Origin: Baylisascaris procyonis
Lineage: Eukaryota; Nematoda; Chromadorea; Rhabditida; Ascarididae
Length of the DNA: 64,000 nt
Reading direction: 5' to 3'
NCBI GenBank assembly: GCA_037389465.1
Contig: JAZARR010000185.1
Span: 1,860,001 to 1,924,000 of the forward strand
The notes under the pieces were generated by a model. That model had not been told where the DNA came from. It saw only the letters and a list, made by a program, of their open reading frames with translations, and did not search any database. The position numbers and the translations under genes were made by a program. Shown one piece after another: positions 37,543 through 52,500 of this stretch; position 1 is the first letter of the stretch, and each line of letters opens with the position of its first letter.

Positions 37543-40500
37543 CTAAAATATATCGATAAAACATTAAAATTTTATGAATTTCATCTTATATTAGTGGTTC
37601 ATTAGAAAAGTTTATTTTACATCACTAGCAGAAACAACGATATTTTATCGACGCACGAATTGATTTATCGATTCTAAAAATAATATTGCGTAAATTTCGG
37701 CAATTTTCCAGCATGTCGCTAAGAATCCTCCCTTTTTTTCCCTAAAAAATGCCCCTATGGAAATTAGTTATGGCAGCAAAATGAAAATTAACATATGAAT
37801 GCAAGATTTGTCACCTAAAATTCATCAAAACTGATTTATACTTTATTTTTTCACGTTAAAATTCAATACAGACTGTAGAATTTTCATGGTGAATTTCCAT
37901 GAGTTATTTGTTAGATAAGATTTCTTAGAATTCAACAAATTAGATTGTTTAGATAGCTTCACTTTTCAATTATTGCTTGATGCAACGAATGGATTGCGGG
38001 AATTTTGTTGATGGCGACAATTCTATCGATCGGACTTTACACAGTGTTGTGCGGAGTTGTTATATGCAGTAACGATAAGATTACAAGGCTGATATACCTG
38101 ACGGGAAACAGTCGAACCCTTCTGGCAGAGTTCACCTTCAAAGTCACCGCATTCGCATGTACCATCCAAATGGCAAATACCACCATTTTGACATGCACAT
38201 TGTTTTGGCAATGGTAGTTCTTCGATTTGAGTACTCGCGCATGAACCATCCTACAAACAAGTCATACATGTGTACCTTGTGCATTATTACATTGTGCCTA
38301 TAAGTATGAGAATATTTTTGTAAAGACAGACACAACCCTAAACGATGTTGCTCCTTATGGTCGGCACAAATAAAACGACAACAAGTGAACCGTGCTCTAG
38401 AAACCTAAACAAGTGAAAGAGGACTGAGAACAAAAAGACCGTTGAAATAAACAAGCAATCCCCACAACTACGGAAATATTAAAAAAGGAGAAACTCACTA
38501 GGCTAACGAGCTATGATAGCGGCATTCAATCAAATTGGCCATAAACTGTGATGGAATTTAATTTGAATGGAGAATGGAACTCACGTTAAGTGGCGTCGAC
38601 TTATCAGGGCATAAGCATGCATAGCCTTTGCGAGGCAATTCAACGCAAAGGTGTGTGCAACTAGCTTGTGCACATGCGGATGTGGCTCGTGCCACGTCAC
38701 GTGCGTAACGTTGTTGCACTCGAACACTATGCACATCCAGAAGATTCGACGCCAACACATGTACGCGACCACGCCCGAATTTGTCCTGAAATCCGATCAT
38801 GCTTACGAATTCCTCATATCAGTGGATGGATGAACAAGGACAGAAGAAACGGAAGTCCACGTTCCTAAGACCCCTCCAGGCTTAAATATTAATAAACTTT
38901 TTGAGCATTCGGTGAATTTCCCAACAAAATTGAACTTTTTATTTTCTGGACGAGTGTGAAACACCTTTACTAGCAAAATTTAGCATTTATTTCTAATACT
39001 TTTTTTCTGAACTCCGAAATATCATCGAAGAAATAATATTTTTCTAAAGCAACAAACGAAAATGTTATTCTATTGTATTATGCAGCAGAAAAATTTTCTC
39101 AGTGAGGAAATAAATAAAAAATTTGCATATGAATAATATTGCTAAAAGATTTTTTTTATGACTGCATAATTCAACAAACCTGTACGTAGAGATCTTGTGT
39201 TTCTTTCGATGCCCAATAGAGATTATTCTCGAATACATCGATACACCATGGTGTTCGTCGATCGTGTACGATTGTTGTACGCTTTGTACCTATGTGTATG
39301 GCCGATTGGCACCATTCGAATTATTTTAATACAAAAAAAAGCAAAAAAAAGAAACTACACAAAAAGATGCAAATTGAAAGATATTTGAACAGTCGATTTT
39401 AAATAATATCACTAATATGACCGCAAATAGAAAAAGGAATTAGAAAAGCGAACGAATGATTATATATTGAACATCAAACGCTCGTTTTGTAAAAGCCACT
39501 AATCATTAAGTTGCCAAATCATTTTCTCCGAGTTTATTTAGTTCTTATATGGTTTAATAATTGCTCGATGCTACATTACTTTATAAAACTCAAATTAGAA
39601 ATAAGATATATTCGAGCAGTAGGGAAAATATTCCCTGGGAACAAAATCCGGGAAGGAAATTTTCCTGATGAACAATTCATATCACAATGATTTGAGAAAA
39701 ATAATTTCTAAAGATAAAAGTTGATTTTATAAAACTTTAAACATTATGACGAATAACTCGTTTTTTTAAATAATACTAAAAAGCTGCAACCAATTATATT
39801 CAACGTTATTTAGATAATTTATATGAGTTGATTAATTGGCATTAAAAATAGGTTATATTAAAAGTCGGTACCATCTGGCAAAATCGAATCGACTTTATGA
39901 TATTTTGGATCGGCCCAATAAATTCGATTCTCTTTCGCCTCATCGATAGCCATAGATGTAGGTGAATAGATTAATTCATTTGCAATTACCTTTAATTTGC
40001 ATATCCTTAGCATAAAATTTATTAAAATCTATACATCCAGTCTATAACTGTTAACTCAGTTTCTTCATTTTCAAATTTTTTTTTCAAATAAAGTCCTCTA
40101 TCCCTTGAATTTCGAGTGATGGGCTTTTACTGAAAGTGGTGACCCAGTACTTACTAAATTTTGAGAATCAAAAGACGGCAAGCGGCGATTGTTGAAGTGG
40201 CATTCTCTAGTTAAGAAAAAATTAGGCATTCTGGATTCAAAACTAACTTTTTCCAGAATGAGAGAAATGAACTTATTAATGAAAGCTACACAAATAAATC
40301 GACGAGAATTAACAAATTAGCACTAATTATCATAAAATCAAAAAAGGAATATAGATATAATAGAAGTTAAAAATCATTACTATGCGTTAGTCAATATTTC
40401 ATGTACCGAATTTCACTGAGTATATCTGTAGTGAAATTTTTGTACGCATTAGAATAGAAACATACAAATCTAATAGTAAATAAATTTGAAATTTCAAAAA

Positions 40501-43500
40501 AAAAATTGCAACGTCGTTGATGAATAGAGATAGAAGAAACTTAAATTATACTGTACTGTATTAAACTAATTTGAATTGAATTAAATTGAACTGAATAATA
40601 ACTGCATTTCTAAGTCGAATATTTCTTCTTTTGTCTTTCCGGTTATGTCTATCGGCTAGTCATTCAACAATTTACATATTGCATAGAAGTTTTCATCATT
40701 TATCTATAGTCACAACAATTAGAAAACAAGCGAATTTGAAAGTTAACTCGCAATTAGTGAAAAAAATAATAATAAGTCAAAAACTCGTTGGAATTCCAAG
40801 GGAATTTTATTTCTCGACTGTATTTTAATTTCATTCATGTATAGGAAACTCACCAAGTTCCAGGGATATCATAAATTATCCCTATCCAGAAACGCTTTCA
40901 TTGTATAAAGCGAAAAAAAGTGTGAAGAAACAACCTCGCGATGTTTTCCATCCATATCAGCGCATTCGATTTTCGCATCACTACCCGCATCTGCATAGCA
41001 AATACGACCGATCTGCGGCACGACGACGATCGCTGTTGGTATTTGCAAACGTCCACCAATAATCTTTCGTAAATAGCGACCATCCGACTTCGCAACATAG
41101 ATAGCGCCATCTCCAAATCGATGTGGCTCCGACATTCGTTTCTTACGTGATATGAAACCGGCCGGTTCATCACCCAAAACTGTCGCTATGAATAGATTGC
41201 TGGAAACCACGAGAATTTAAGAAAATAAAATACTTTCTGGATCAATTTACTCAATGGTTGCCCTCATATAATCATGTATAAACGATTTAAAGCCAGAAAA
41301 ACCAAAAAAAACGCATTTCAAATTACATTTCAAACATTTTGCTTTGTCACGAACTATCGAAGTCCACTTTGTCGAGTTGTTTTTAACGCTCCGCGACGCT
41401 CAAATTAGGCAAATTTTTGGCCATGTTTCACTGGGTGGAACATATTTAGGAGTCAGTCATCCTTACCATTTGTGGCGGAAATGGCCGTATCCTGAGAATC
41501 TATAAAAACGATTCTCACCCATTCACGGCACGATAATCATTATGCTCATTGGAAAGTTAGAATAGTTTGTTCTAATCTTTTATGGCTGCCAATTCAGTAC
41601 TAGCACTAAAAAGATAACAATTGATTATGTCATTTATTCTCTTCAGAGAATGAATTTAAGTAATGTAATTGGAAAATTTACATTACTTCATTAATTACTT
41701 AATAACCAGCTGATCGAAGTTAGCATCAATTTATACTAATATTAAGTATCAATCGGCTGAATGATGATCAGGTAAGAAAATGACTGCTGAAAATATATCA
41801 ACTAAAACTCGAAGAAAAGTAATAAGACTTACCCAGTTAAGTAGTCAACAGCGAGTGCGGATGGTGTCGCTTTGAGTGATGAAAAATCGATATCTAACTC
41901 TTGACCAATATGCGATTGATTCCCTTCAATGTTATACATGATTTGACAATGTGAAAGCGTAGAATTTATGAAGAATTGCCACTTCCGGTCATTTGACAAT
42001 TTCAAATCTTTGAGTTTTGTCAAAAATAGCCGTTTCTTTCAAGTAATATTAGGAGGGTCACAATACCCTCTTTTCTTGAGGCTTAAATGGTCAACGCTTT
42101 TGTCCAGTGGAAGTTTTATACATCCCGATGGAAGCAACTCATGGTTTCGATAATGAATAGATCAAAGCAAATGGTCAACGCTTTTGTCCAGTGGAAGTTT
42201 TATATATCCCGATGGAAGCAACTCATGGTTTCGATAATGAATAGATCAACGGACGCAAACCTTTCGCAATCGCCGATCGATAGATTTTATTCTTTTGCCC
42301 ATCGATCCAGAACATTAACTCACGGCGTGGATCAAATTCGACCGCAATTATATCACTATTATCTGAGCCAGTTGCCGCTGCATGTCTGTTAACTCCACCA
42401 GCATGAGCTAAACCCAATTGCACTATCTGATCGTCGGCTGCGATCATCACAAGTGCCGCATCACCCTTGAAATAAGCATCATTCAGAACATTTTCGGTTT
42501 TTCGGTTAAGACACATTAACGCATGTCTTCCATTGAAAATGGCTCAATGCACAGCCGTTTTACATATAGTACAACCATGAGCAGAGGTCTAGAAGAACAC
42601 AAGAAGTTACTTGCCCGAAAGGGAAGATACTGCTGAAGAGGACAAAGCATACGTCATTTTGGGCTAAAAAAGAAGAGCCGCATGTATGAAACACTTTAAA
42701 AGTGGTTCGTAACAATGAAGCAAAAATGGTTTCCCTAACGGGAAAGCTTGCGGAATATTCAGCCGAAAATAAATCGATCTTCTAAATCCGCACTTCGAGT
42801 GCAAGGTTGAGAAAGGCAATTGAGAAGGTAGAGAGGGGAGAGAAGACGTGGAGAGGAAAGGGAAAATGAAGAGGGAGAAGAAGAAAGGGGAAAGAACTCA
42901 GTTGAGAAGGGTTATATTGAGAAAAAATGGTTATATTGCATATCTAATATAGAAATATGCTACGAATCTTTCAATTTTATGTAAATCAACAATCATTTCT
43001 AAAAATGGTGCAATATACTAACCTTTGCTCTGCAATCTTTACCAGTCATTGCACCAACGACTACATTATTTTCGAAGTCTTCCAGGCATCGACATAGGTA
43101 TGATCCTTTGGTATTTAAGCATGACTGAAAAATATAATGCTTTTATAGGAAAGAAAATGGGACATTCTAACCTAATTCTATCATTATTATAACGGCTGAA
43201 AACTTTTGGCATCGTTTCCTTTAGTTAAAAAACCAATCTTGTACTATTAGGTCGACTGGAAATCCTCTGGCCATCTCAAACGCACAGCACAAATAGTACA
43301 TACAAAAAATCAATTATACATGCAATCGCGTCCATAAAATACGTTATGAATCATCGAAATTTGTATTAGGTTAGAATATTTAATCGTAAATAATAAATAA
43401 TCCACTAAGTTACTGCCAACAAATTTACTCAACTGGTAAAAAAACTCGAATGAAGGCAAATGTTAGCAAATAATTAACTACCTGAGTACAGGTGTTATTG

Positions 43501-46500
43501 CCAGCGCATTCATCAATATCGATACAATCGTAAGGATCCTCAGGATTCGGCTGGAATCCTTCTCTGCAGTGACAATAATACCCTTCGGCTACATCCGTAC
43601 ACAGATGCTTACAACCACCGTTGTCGTTGTTTGACTCACATGTTCGGCCGCTATGCTTTGCTATAAATATGACAATGTAAAATAATCTATGTAAGATTTT
43701 TACTTGTGTCAGCACAGTTGCAGGGCAGCATTAGCATGCCTTATATTCTCGGGCAGATGTAAGGCTGTCGGGAAGGAAATATAGTACTATCGCTTACGTA
43801 TAATATTCTTAGAGACGACTTCATATTCGCCTTTTTAAACCCTATCCGGCTCATTTAGTCCCACTCCTTCAGTCCCCAATCCTTTTCTCTCCCTGAAAGA
43901 TATTCATGATGTCCATATCATCGGTCAACCTTTGCCAAGCCATAACTACGGGGTTTTTTTTCCGATTACGCATATGTTGTCTGACTCATAATCAGCATAA
44001 GTTGCTGATCATCTCGACCACATTCGTTTGTTTTCTATCAATGCTTATGCAGATATTACACTTCGACCATGGTTATGAGTACGTCGAACTTCAAAACGCC
44101 TAAGGTGGTCAAAAATATTCACTTAAGAATTTCAAAAACCCAGGTTACCAATTATTGCCGTCTCTTAATCAACTCTATCTGCAAGTGAAATCTGCTCGAT
44201 ATATGTTTTAGAACGCGGATCATCTACGCCTTACGGAAAAAAATATCCTGTTATATGCTAGAAAATAACTGGAAAACAGCAACACATATTGCAATACTTA
44301 CCACATCCGATTTCATCGCTCGCATCACCACAATCGTCATTTCTATCGCAAGCGAGCGATGCATTAACGCATTTTCCGTTGGCACATTTGAATTGCTCTG
44401 CGGTACAATCGCCATATTCGGAAAATGAACTACACATCGACAAATGTTCATCGGAATAATCATTCGGCCCGCAATCGTTGAATCCATTACATAGCTGAAC
44501 AATATTCGATAACCTTTATATGTTGAATGCTCAACAATGCTGTTGGTTTCTATTCATTTATTTACTTCCTATATAACCAAATTAAGTTCCCTAATATGTA
44601 TGCGTTTTACATGTACTCTTCATACTTTGCCCTTACTATCTGTTCAGTTTTTATTACCTGTACGATGCAGATCTTCCACGTATATCGCTAGAGATAACGC
44701 GAATTCTTTATCTGCACAAAGTAATGTTCTATAGTTTCCATAAAATAATATATAGTACTCCTTATTCATCACGCGAAATGCTCCTTTCTGAGCGCATCGA
44801 TAAGTTTGCAAGCCTAATTATGATCCACGAAGCGTTGAAACAAAGCCCACCTGAAGAATATTAAGACAAAGACGAGAATGAGCGCATCTGAATCTTAATG
44901 GTGGTTCACAAGAAGCACTCTTGCATTCTTCGTTCGTCTCGTCTGAATTATCACCACAATCGTTATCCCCATCACACATAAACTTCCGTGGAATACACAC
45001 CGAATTCCCGCATTCAAATTCGAATGGGCTGCATGCACGTCGATCAGGCTATAAATGACCACAAATATGACCAATGAGGGACATTCATTGAACTAACATC
45101 ACAGACAAGAGACGACAAACCAACAGGAGTATACAAGTAATTAAAATCAAGACGGTAACCTATAACACTTTTCGAGACGCCATGAAACTCAATGAATAAT
45201 AAAGACCTCCTAATTGGAACAAAGCGATAAATAAGGAGGAAGGATACACTGGAAATAGAAAACCGGCATCTCTCATCGTTTCCCGAGTGGAAAGGAATTT
45301 TGTTTCAAGAATATACTTTCTTTTCAGGTTATTTCAAATGAAAGTAAAGCCCCGTTTTTTTTCCAGTTTCTAGAAGAGTTTCAATTCATTCCAAGCCTCC
45401 ATATGGGAATTTTTAATTTAAGAGGGATTTGGAATATCGGAGATGTCGCATCACCATAAAGTATAACCAACAAATGAAGATATTTACGTGATCCTCGCAA
45501 TGCATTTCATCCGATGCATTAGGGCAGTCTCTACGTCTATCACACCACCTGTGCGCAGGTATACATGTACCATCATCGCACTGTCGATGTCCTGGAGTGC
45601 ACTGACGCATCTTACACTGTGATTCGTCAAGTCCATCACTACACTGCACCGTACCATCGCAAACCTGAACACCAAAATTTCAAACCTATAAGTTTCGTTT
45701 GATGAAATCTCAGAGAAACTGTTTCTCATTAGTTAGCCATAAAATTTTCTGAAAAATTTAATGAAATTTCAATAATTCTTATAGATAGGCGGTAGCTTTA
45801 GTTGAGAAATTTACATCACTTCCAACAGGCATTGGCATCACTTTAAACACAATTTTCGAATCTCCCTATAAAATGGCTCTAACTCACTAGAGCATCCTAT
45901 TACTTCAATATTCCAGCGATTCGTCTACGAATTATAGAAATCAGTTTTAATGAAAAAAGTTTAATTTTCTAATGAATTATTGCTGCGAAAACTTTAAAAG
46001 AGTCAAACCTTATTGCCTGGGATGCAACGACCATCATTGCAACGAAATTCAGATTCAGAGCAAGGTCTTGAAGTACCACCACAAGATGGATCTGTCTCAT
46101 CAGAATCATCACCACAATCGTTTTCACTATCGCACATCCATCGTCTATAAATAAGATGGTTGATAACACTATCACTGTACAAGATAAATATTCGTATGCT
46201 CTAAAATAATACTATCATAACACTTTCAATACGACTGATCTCCTTAAGAACGGTGATAGATTAGTAGATCTCATGGCAATTGTAGCAATACGATAGAAAT
46301 AATGGCGAAATACCTGTAACCAAGAGCTATCGATATAGTCCGTCAAGCGAACATCAATGAAATGTTTTCACCTACTCGAGCATAAACGAGGATTGAGAAA
46401 GAAAGAAATATAGGGAAAATGTTTTTTAAAAAAGCGTCTTTGCGATGATTGAATATTGCCAACTAAAAAACTGAATAAGAATTTTCCCTTAAAAGAACGG

Positions 46501-49500
46501 AATTTTTTGAAAAAAAAAAGCGACTTGTATCGCTCTATTGCAATGAATATTTGCTAATTAGCGATTATATAGTAAATAATATATGTGCACATAAATCGTT
46601 GAAATTTTTTATATTCTCGAAGCGAATATGTGATTGCTTTATTACATAGATATAAATTAATAAAGTTTCATCAAGTAAAAAGTACAAATTGCACAATACT
46701 TACTTGGGAATGCATTTACCAGTGGTTGCACAACGGAATTCACCAATATCATCGCAAGTGGGACAACGCTCTGTGATTTCATCGGAATTATCACGACAAT
46801 CGTCTTGACCGTTACAGAACGCCCAATCGGGAATACACCTTAATCGCAATTGCCAATATTTATTTTTTATTCCAATTTGTTTAATTCAATTAATTTCAAT
46901 ATATCGAAGTGGGGGAAAACAACGAATCACATTCGATAATGAAGAAGAAACCAATTTTTTATTGATCATAAATCTAATCAATCGATAATAAAAAAGAACG
47001 TTGATATTTTAGTAAATACGGTGATTAGTGCAAAAGAAGATTTATTACAGGAATTTAATATGATACTTGCCTTTGTTTTATTAAGGAAATACCCCTAACA
47101 TTTGCTAAGTGATATATTCTAAAAAAACGCATATATACCTACCTGTAGGATGTAGAGCATCGAGTCCATCCTTTACGGCAAGCGACCGTTGCACATTCCG
47201 GTGGTTCATCGCTACCATCACCGCAGTCATCATCGTTGTCGCACTTCCATGCTTTTGGTATGCATTTATGATTCGTACAACGGAACTCCTCCGCTGTACA
47301 ATTCCTCTCCGGATTCTCTGAAATTGATAGAAATTTGAAAAAAAAATTCTTGAATTTTTAAAACTTCCCCCTTAAGAAATATCAATGAAAAAGAATAATT
47401 CTTTTTCACTGGCTAAGAGGAAAAATATAGGTTATCGAAGAGGACAGGACAGTAGAAAGTGAAGGAATGGTATTTGATTCTCAACGAAATTGCTGCTCCT
47501 CGCAATCCCCCTCCCCCTTCCATCATTGGTGCGCCATCAAGAAGATAGTGGTTGAATTTTTGAAAAGTAGTGAATTATGTTCCAAAAAAAGTAATAATCC
47601 TTGTATGAATTGTAATAAGAATGAATTGTTGATAGCAAATAAGAAATTGCTAAATAAAACGAACTGCAAACAATATCCGTTTCATCGGAACGATCACCAC
47701 AATCATCATCACCATCGCATGTGAATCGTTTTGGAATACATTTACCAGTTGCAACACATTTGAACATCCATGGATCACAAGGCTTATCACATTCTTGCTG
47801 AAATTTATTCTTTAAAGTGAAAATTTCAATAATTACTTGATTATGACAACGAGCAACTGAAGAAATTACTTCCCTTCGAAGATGAAAGATGTGTCATCAT
47901 GTCATCTAAATCCCCAGCCATTCGACTTCTCCTCTCCCCCTCACCCCTTTTTCGACCTCGACGCTCCCATATGACCGAACTATTGAGCAAGAAGTACCAC
48001 CATGTGACTCGGAGGACACAGAGATTCGGCAACGAGAGTTTTTGAAGGAATAATAGAATAACACACGGAACCTAAGAAGTATTTCAAAGACAGCCTTCCA
48101 AAAGGTAAATATATCATAAAAATACCGAAAATAATCTGAGCAACGCGACTCTCTACTGAACCATAAAATTTGAAATAATTCTTCTTTTGCAGTAATTAGT
48201 TTGTCAGCAAAATTTGACTTGCATTATATTATATTGCAAAAATGTCAAATTAAACTCTAAACTTTGGACGAAGAAGTTATATGAAGCGATTGAAATAATC
48301 TCAATTGAATCACCTCATCAGAACCATCACCACAATCATCGTTACCATCGCAAAGTTGGAATGGTCGAGTGCAATTGTGATTTGCACATTGGAATTCACC
48401 AACTGGACAAATTCTTGGACCTAAAAATGTAGAAATTTAATGCCTAATAAAATGTGAGATTTATTTTATAAACATAAATATAAATATTTTTTTAACTTTG
48501 AATTTTTTTCAATGATACTCTTGTTTTCCACTACTTTTCTAAGCAACTTCCCAGAATAAATTCATTCAAAAAAAAGACATCTAAAAGTCGAAATGAACTG
48601 ATTTTTTTTTTTGAAATCATTGCCTTATAAAGTTACATCATCGCCAACGAATGCTTCGCTGAAATATTGAAATGTTTTAAAAGAAGTTCACTCTGAAAAG
48701 CGCATTCACCCATCGTCGAAACTTATCTAATTCGATTCTGTTCTCGCAAAAATTTACGAAAAATTTCCATTATATTCGAAACATATGTGAATGAGTTGCG
48801 ATGATGTCAAAATGTACACTGAGATAATCTGCGGATATATAAAAGTTTCCGTATTTTATACAATGTGGATCAGAAATATTTTAAGCCACTGCAACATTTT
48901 TGGAATTTTCTTGCTACAATCTCTTATTAAAATTATTCTATTCTTATTTCAGTTCATTTCAGTCTCTTCGGAATTTAAAAAACGTACCACAACTTCGGTA
49001 CTGAAATTTGATAAAATTTAATGCTTCTAAAATAAAAAACGAAAATTTATAGTAGTGAAAAACGATGATTTCTTACCACAAATATCTTTGCCAGGTTCAT
49101 CGCTTCCATCTCTACAGTCTGGTTCACCATCACAATACCATAATTTAGGAATACATTTCGCATCATCACCACCACATGCGAATTGTCGTTCGGTACAATG
49201 TGGTTCACATGTTTTATTATCGGCCAATAAAACAAATTGATCTGGACATGCGCAGGTATAGCTCTTTGCACCTGATGCAATAAGACATAAATGTGAACAA
49301 CCTCCATTATTACTACCACATGGATTCGAGTAGAGTGGTTGACGTAACGGATGAACGACCTAAAATTTATATCAATTAAGTCTTATAGTAAAGGAATATA
49401 CGTGAAAAGTGGAGGTTGAAAGCAGTTGACCGCGGTGTTTATCGCTTATTTCTGGAATCCATAGGAAGAGGACTTGATTTGTTACTATTGTTTTGAATGC

Positions 49501-52500
49501 CTATTCTGTACACGTTAGTATAAATAATGCTGAGACCAGCTGCTTTCAAAAAATAAACACTATTAGAAAGAAAAAGAGAATGAACGATGAATGTAATCAG
49601 CAATGCTAACAAATATCATCGCTTCTATTTTTTAATCATTCTTGTCCGTCTAAACATATAATTCCACGAATACCAGAATATGCTCCAAAATGTGACAGTA
49701 ATAATATTTAGCATCAATAACTATCGAGTGTTCTTAATTTATCAATTACTCACCTTTCACAGTCTATGAATTTCTTTGTCTATTTGTTGCATTCTTATTA
49801 ATGAAATAAACTCTATTTTCTAATATTCAAATTTGCACTGAATAAGCAAATTTAATCAATAGAATTTAATCAATACGACGAATAACTTGTTATGCACTTC
49901 AGTATCATCCGATGTCTTCAAAAATCGACACGACAGAAAGCATTCTACTTAGAAATGACGATAAGCTTACTCTAAGATCGTTAGGAAGTTGAGTAGTCGT
50001 TTTAAGAATGGTTTCATTACCACCGGTCCATTTATCAGCACGCATAACTTGTCGTAGATTCCAATCAGACCAAAACAAGAAATCATCGAAGACGGCCATC
50101 GATGAAACATGTGAGGTTCGTTTTGCATGTACATGATGTCGTGCACCACCATCTAGATTCATGAAGCCAACTTCATTGAGATGTGCATCACCCCAGAATA
50201 GTCTGCAAATGAGTGACACTGCGTTTAGATCAACCATATAATTGTAAAAGAGAGTGATATGGCAACGATTAGCTAAATACGACGACACCTGGAACATTAT
50301 AGAGTGAATGAAAATAAAGAAGAAACTGGTGGAGAAAACCCTCAGAAAATACAAAGAATAGTCTGCTTTATGGCAGTTGGAATATTGGTCTAAATAACAG
50401 AATACTTACTCAGCAATTTAAAGTATATTATACTGGAATTAACTATCAACTGATGAAGAAATTAAGTGTAGCGTTCTGTTTATTTTGCGCCCGCATAAGA
50501 ATTAGTCCAGAGTTTCTATATTGCTCCATTTAACGTCTCCATTAATAACAAGCTCTGAAGAACTTAAAACAACACACTTCTCGGAATAGAAATCAATAGC
50601 AAGCGCATTCGGCCATCCCAGATCATTTTCGGCGAGTTTCACTATTGGATCGGCCATATCAGGCGATCCATCCATCGACATACGAGCAATATACGGTTGA
50701 AGACTCCATTCCGTGAAATAGATATAACCTCTTCCAGGATGCACGACAATCGCCTACAACTTTCAGTATACGGTAATCAGGTTCACTCCAGTATATACGG
50801 TAATCTCTTTAAAAGGATATGAAATAATAGTATTTCTCGATGAATGAATAAAACTGCATAAGATGTTATTGAATATTCGAAATCAAACATAGATGTGCAA
50901 CACTTTACTGTTGAAGATTAAACGCTCAAAGAAAAACATAGGAGACACTTTCGAATCCTCACAAATCCTAAATAAAAAGTAAAGAATCCACAGAATAGCA
51001 ACGAATCAGTAGAACAACGCGTATAATTGCTCCTATGAGTCCTAACTCCCATCCCTTATCTAATCCCTTTCGGATGCTTATCCCTTTGCCGCACTAGCAG
51101 ATCACTGATCTTCATATATCCTTCGTCAACTAAATAGAGGCGAATATGAAGTCATAAATAAAAACCATTAGGTTCTCAGTAAAAAAAAAACTATAAAATG
51201 CTGGATCATCATAGTAATAGCTATATTATTTTTCATTTTGCACCAAAAAAAACTGCAAGCCTTAAACTTATTTGATTGATTCATGGAAAAAAATTTGAAG
51301 CATTAAGCAATTATTAGTGGACCTTTGGCTGTGTAATACGATCTCTGATCAACGTTTTGCAATATCGTCCATCTAGTTCACAGACACGCAATGATCGCTC
51401 TTGTCGATTCAACAAATATAACTTACGACCAATCCAGTCGACAGCAATTCCTCAAAAATATTGTAATCTCAATACTATATTAAATGTTCTAGCATTTAAA
51501 ACAATGAATACATACTGCACTAGAAATAAGTTGTTTATATTATTGGAAAAACAGTGAATATACTATTCAAATAAACGAAGTTTACACCAATTGTACAATG
51601 GAAAGGACTTTATATTTGATGAAACTATATTTATGAGATAATAGATAATATCAATGATAGTAAAGTGAATGTAAAGTAGCCAGATATATCAGCATGACGG
51701 GCGTTTTTATCAATCCTCTCCACCAAAGCAATCAGTCACAATAATATTCAAAAACAATTACTGCATTACCTAAGCGAGCATAAACTATTAAGCCAAATTC
51801 ATCCCTTCATCCAGCATTTCACTGGTAAGCGCCTATAAACTATGGCGAAGGCAATCAGTTGGTATGTAATTGAATCTAGGTAACTAATATACCGACCGGT
51901 AATTTAGTTTCATCAAATTTCATCACAGCAAGTTTTCCGGCTTGAAACTGAAGTTATCAGACAGGCAGGCAGACACAGACATACACAGATGCTTTCACAA
52001 TATGCACAAATATGAAGTCGCAATAATGTATTTCAACAAAAATTTGCAAAACGTACTTGAAAATTGAAAAAAAAAGACTAGCCAGGTTGCAATAATCAGT
52101 TGAAACGAGATCTCATCACTTGTTATTCAGTCTAGAATGTTTTTTCAATATACAACTACTACTATTATCTCAGTGATAACAAGAGTAATACCTTCAGTGC
52201 CAAAGATATTATGCCTCAGGACCACTTCATAGGAATCAATTGGTTGATCAAGCTCATCCAAACCCACACGATATAGCCGCAATTTACCCGAATCAACGAT
52301 ATATGCCTGTAATATTAACGATGTTATAGAGTGTTTTAATGAAGGCAACTTGTTCATAAGATACGTGCTATCGTTCAATAGGATGGCAATCTACATCGCC
52401 GAACCGATTAAATGTGCTGCATTAAAACATCCCATTGGATGCCATCAGCAAAATGCCCCTAATATCCTAAATCCCCAACATTACCCGCAAATATGAGGCA

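Larger units (their letters stand above)
38098..43660 (-). other. lrp-1: lrp-1 segment E: EGF pair, last propeller, two EGFs
   Basis: Exons 43660-43482, 43124-43023, 42465-42261, 41923-41833, 41199-40935, 39989-39872, 39289-39180, 38785-38585 and 38250-38098. A standard EGF ([14 protein letters not shown]) is followed by a calcium-binding EGF ([11 protein letters not shown] ... GSYLCRC). Propeller motifs: [32 protein letters not shown] and NLYWAS. After it come one EGF ([10 protein letters not shown]) and a membrane-proximal EGF ([18 protein letters not shown]). Three acceptors in this stretch are AAG rather than CAG (42465, 41923 and 39989). Frame continuity supports all of them. Confidence 0.92.

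Noticed and set aside
42087..42392. 101-codon plus-strand frame containing a repeated peptide
   Set aside because: The peptide repeat is only the translation of the 84-bp intronic duplication, antisense to lrp-1.
47467..47724. His-rich plus-strand frames (HHNHHHH type) over lrp-1 exons
   Set aside because: They are the antisense of the DDDCGDxSDE codons of LDLa repeats; the minus-strand reading has full Cys spacing and splice sites.
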